A program made the position numbers and the translations under genes. From Gemmatimonadota bacterium (GTDB lineage: Bacteria; Latescibacterota; UBA2968; UBA8231), in NCBI GenBank assembly GCA_002712305.1, contig PATE01000005.1, positions 47,047-55,922 on the forward strand: DNA of 8,876 nt, written 5' to 3'. Positions 6,832-8,876 of the stretch are shown here, piece after piece. Numbering within the stretch: position 1 is the first letter of the stretch; each line of letters begins with the position of its first letter. Under the pieces are notes generated by a model. The model searched no databases. It saw only the letters and a list, made by a program, of their open reading frames with translations, and was not told the origin of the DNA.

Positions 6832-8726
6832 CACCCGACCTGTGACAGTGGGGTATCTGCGGGCAGTCGCTCGTTGTCGACATTGAGACGAAACCACAGT
6901 TCGAGACACAGCAGGCTCCAGACCTGCTGAGACTGACGACTCGCGTGAGCCCCCCAGTGGTCGAGCAAACCAGCCACAGCATGCGGCTGCAGCAGTCCTC
7001 TCGCTTCCACGGCCTTCGGAGCCAGGACACGACGAATCGATGTCTCCACACCATATCGAGCCCATTGTGCGAAGGGAACAGCCAGTCCCTGTTTGCGCCG
7101 CTGAGTCGTCGAATCAGGCAACAGTGGAGCCAGGGCTCGTTTCAGCGCCACTTTCTCCTCGCCTCGATTCACCTTCAACCGGTGAGGCAGCCACATGACG
7201 TATTCCACCAGCCGATGATCCAGGAACGGTGTGCGACCTTCCAACGAGACAGCCATTGTCATTCGGTCGGTTCGTGCGAGCATGCAGTCGGGCAGGCGCA
7301 GCCGCTGTTCGCAGAACATGAGCGTCTCGAGATCGTTGCCCGCGGGAGACTCCGCCGCGATCTGCTCATAGAGTCGTCGAGCAGCCCCCGTGGGTGACAT
7401 GGAGGTGACGGTCGCGAGTTCGTCATCTTCAAAGGCCGACACCCAGGACAGTGCGCGACCGGGTGCAGACTGTGTCGACATGGCCATGGCCCGTGTCAGA
7501 GAATGACCAGGTGCAGCCTGCCGGCCTGCTGCGGCCAGGGCCAGCCGCAGAGGCGCGGGCAGGATCCTCATCCGCTGGATACTCCGATCCCGCACATAGC
7601 GGGTGTAGCCGCCAAACAGCTCGTCCGCCCCCTCACCCGTGAGGACAACCTTCACGTGTTCACGAGCCAGTTCAGACACTTGGTGGGTCGGTACAATAAT
7701 GGGATCGGCGAAGGGTTCGTCGAAGTGGTGCAGAAGCTTTGGTAGCAGATCGACGCGTTCTGCGGTGCAGTCCACCTCTCGATGGCGAGTTCCACAGTGG
7801 TCAGCGACGGCCCGAGCATGGGTGGTCTCGTCGACGCGTGACTCTTCGCTGAAACCGATGGAGAAGGTCTGAACGGGCTCATCCATGTGCTGCGCCATGA
7901 GCGCAACCACGCCACTGGAGTCCAACCCGCCACTCAGAAATGCGCCGAAAGGCACGTCACTCATCAGGCGAAGGCGAACAGAATCGCTGAGCAGTTCGCG
8001 AATCTGGTCGGCGGCGACGTCGACACTGACGTCATCGCCCGACCTGGGAGAACGCCACGGTTCCCAGTAGGCCCACTCTTGGATCTGCCCGTCCGCTTCC
8101 ACGATGAGCGCCTTCCCCGGAGGAAGGCGACGGATCCCTTTGAACATCGTCCAGGGGGCTGGCAGGTATCGGAGACTGAGATAGAGTTCTACTGCTTCTT
8201 CGTCGACCTCGAAGTGAACATCCGAAGCGGCAAGGATCGCCTTGATCTCCGATCCGAAATAGATCCGATCATCGACATGCGCGTAGAAAAGAGGCTTGAT
8301 GCCCAACCGGTCACGGGCGAGAAACCAACGATGTGAACGGGTATCCTGGAGGGCGAATGCAAACATGCCATTGAGACGGGCGAGCATCTGCTCGCCGTGT
8401 TCCTCATACAGGTGCGGCAGCACTTCCGTATCGGAATGGCTCGCAAGTTGGTGGCGCTCCGCCTCCAGTTCACGACGCAGATCAGTGTGGTTATAGATCT
8501 CACCATTGAACACGACGTGCACACTTTGATCTTCATTCGCCGCCGGCTGCTGACCATGCTCAACGTCGATGATCGAGAGCCGGCAATTCGCCATGGCCCC
8601 TCCCTCGTCGATACGCAGTCCGATAGCGTCAGGCCCCCGATGCTCGATGCTATGGGCCATGCACGTGATGGTCTCCTCTGAAACTTCGGGCCCGTGCAGC
8701 CGAATAACGCCGGCGATCCCACACAT
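6831..8726 (-). CDS. asnB: Glutamine-hydrolysing asparagine synthetase (AsnB family), intact
   Basis: The 631-residue protein has both AsnB domains. The N-terminal Ntn glutaminase domain begins MCGIAG, so Cys2 becomes the N-terminal nucleophile after Met removal. It also keeps HRGPD (29-33), RLSIID (49-54), NGEIYN (74-79), SDTEV (98-102) and ARDRLGIKPL (137-146). The C-terminal synthetase domain has the pyrophosphate loop SGGLDS (265-270), TGEGADELFGGY (363-374) and EGRTPFLDHRL (496-506). By family, the enzyme hydrolyses glutamine and passes ammonia to an adenylated carboxylate, classically aspartate. The length fits the roughly 600-640-residue AsnB forms common in bacteria, including those in exopolysaccharide and exosortase loci. 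It is the first gene of the seven-gene operon, and its TGA overlaps the next ATG by one base. In this context the acceptor could be a sugar uronate or a peptide carboxylate rather than free aspartate. The family call is very secure; the substrate is not. Confidence 0.95.
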   Translation of the reverse strand: MCGIAGVIRLHGPEVSEETITCMAHSIEHRGPDAIGLRIDEGGAMANCRLSIIDVEHGQQPAANEDQSVHVVFNGEIYNHTDLRRELEAERHQLASHSDTEVLPHLYEEHGEQMLARLNGMFAFALQDTRSHRWFLARDRLGIKPLFYAHVDDRIYFGSEIKAILAASDVHFEVDEEAVELYLSLRYLPAPWTMFKGIRRLPPGKALIVEADGQIQEWAYWEPWRSPRSGDDVSVDVAADQIRELLSDSVRLRLMSDVPFGAFLSGGLDSSGVVALMAQHMDEPVQTFSIGFSEESRVDETTHARAVADHCGTRHREVDCTAERVDLLPKLLHHFDEPFADPIIVPTHQVSELAREHVKVVLTGEGADELFGGYTRYVRDRSIQRMRILPAPLRLALAAAGRQAAPGHSLTRAMAMSTQSAPGRALSWVSAFEDDELATVTSMSPTGAARRLYEQIAAESPAGNDLETLMFCEQRLRLPDCMLARTDRMTMAVSLEGRTPFLDHRLVEYVMWLPHRLKVNRGEEKVALKRALAPLLPDSTTQRRKQGLAVPFAQWARYGVETSIRRVLAPKAVEARGLLQPHAVAGLLDHWGAHASRQSQQVWSLLCLELWFRLNVDNERLPADTPLSQVG

Positions 8727-8876
8727 TCTACCGTTGCCTCAGCGAAACGTTGATGATACGAAGACCGACAAACGCCGTCGCTCCTTCGTTACCGACTCCA
8801 TAAATCAGCTTCCATTCCCGTGATGGATTTCGAAGAGAACGCACATCTGATCACGGTAGAGAAGCTTGAGGTATTT
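8727..8876 (-). other. Upstream region and leader of the operon, with a possible gene tail
   Basis: This is the only stretch without a clear gene. On the minus strand, a frame open from the window edge runs 23 codons and stops with TGA at 8807-8805. Its residues include a hydrophobic-aromatic run (KYLKLLYRDQ), so it could be the C-terminus of an upstream gene, but a run this short is also expected by chance. From 8804 to 8727 I see no convincing -10/-35 pair and no terminator with a T-run. A perfect 7-base inverted repeat (CCGTGAT at 8818-8824, ATCACGG at 8850-8856) is separated by 25 bases, too far apart to call a terminator. A short ATG frame of 20 codons also sits here, with no family signal. 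The operon may therefore start here or continue from further upstream. Confidence 0.3.
8737..8740 (-). promoter_or_regulatory. Ribosome binding site of the first asparagine synthetase
   Basis: GAGG on the minus strand lies 10 bases before the ATG at 8726. It supports that start, which is also fixed by the family requirement that the second residue be the catalytic cysteine. Confidence 0.5.

Noticed and set aside
6832-7065. N-terminal extension of the deacetylase by 78 codons.
   Set aside because: It overlaps the conserved end of asnB. The ATG at 6831 overlaps the asnB stop and is the natural coupled start.
8818-8856. Seven-base perfect inverted repeat as a terminator or operator.
   Set aside because: The 25-base spacer and the lack of a T-run argue against a terminator, and a 7-base match over this span can arise by chance.

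Overview
The window is wholly chromosomal-looking coding DNA of fairly high GC (about 60% by eye). Every convincing gene lies on the minus strand, so the gene order reads from the right edge (8876) to the left edge (1). The gene families and pervasive GC-rich third positions fit a free-living, probably Gram-negative or deep-branching environmental bacterium. Nothing here identifies a phylum. No RNA gene, insertion sequence, CRISPR array, prophage or obvious recent insertion is visible.

Layout in transcription order: (1) 8876-8727, a short upstream region that may hold the last codons of another gene and then a short leader. (2) 8726-6831, a complete glutamine-dependent asparagine synthetase (AsnB type). 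(3) 6831-5902, a NodB-type polysaccharide deacetylase. (4) 5905-5081, an M55/DppA-type D-aminopeptidase. (5) 5075-3225, a second, strongly diverged asparagine-synthetase-like protein whose glutaminase nucleophile is gone. (6) 3221-2094, a CapA/PgsA-type metallophosphatase-fold protein. (7) 2091-1090, a class I SAM-dependent methyltransferase. (8) 1083 to the left edge, the N-terminal 361 residues of a multi-pass GT-C membrane protein resembling the TMTC/O-mannosyltransferase family, cut by the window.

All seven genes are joined by overlaps or gaps of at most 6 bases (1-base overlap, 4-base overlap, then gaps of 5, 3, 2 and 6). They almost certainly form one operon with translational coupling, so they probably serve one pathway. 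The family mix (sugar deacetylase, CapA, GT-C transferase, methyltransferase) points to assembly or decoration of a cell-surface glycan or glycoconjugate. The two AsnB-family amide-forming enzymes and a D-amino-acid peptidase add amide or amino-acid chemistry. The best reading is a surface-polymer locus in which sugars are deacetylated and then amidated or aminoacylated. This is inference: no substrate can be read from the sequence, and neighbouring genes outside the window would decide between an O-antigen/capsule, an exosortase-type exopolysaccharide locus and a small peptide-like product.
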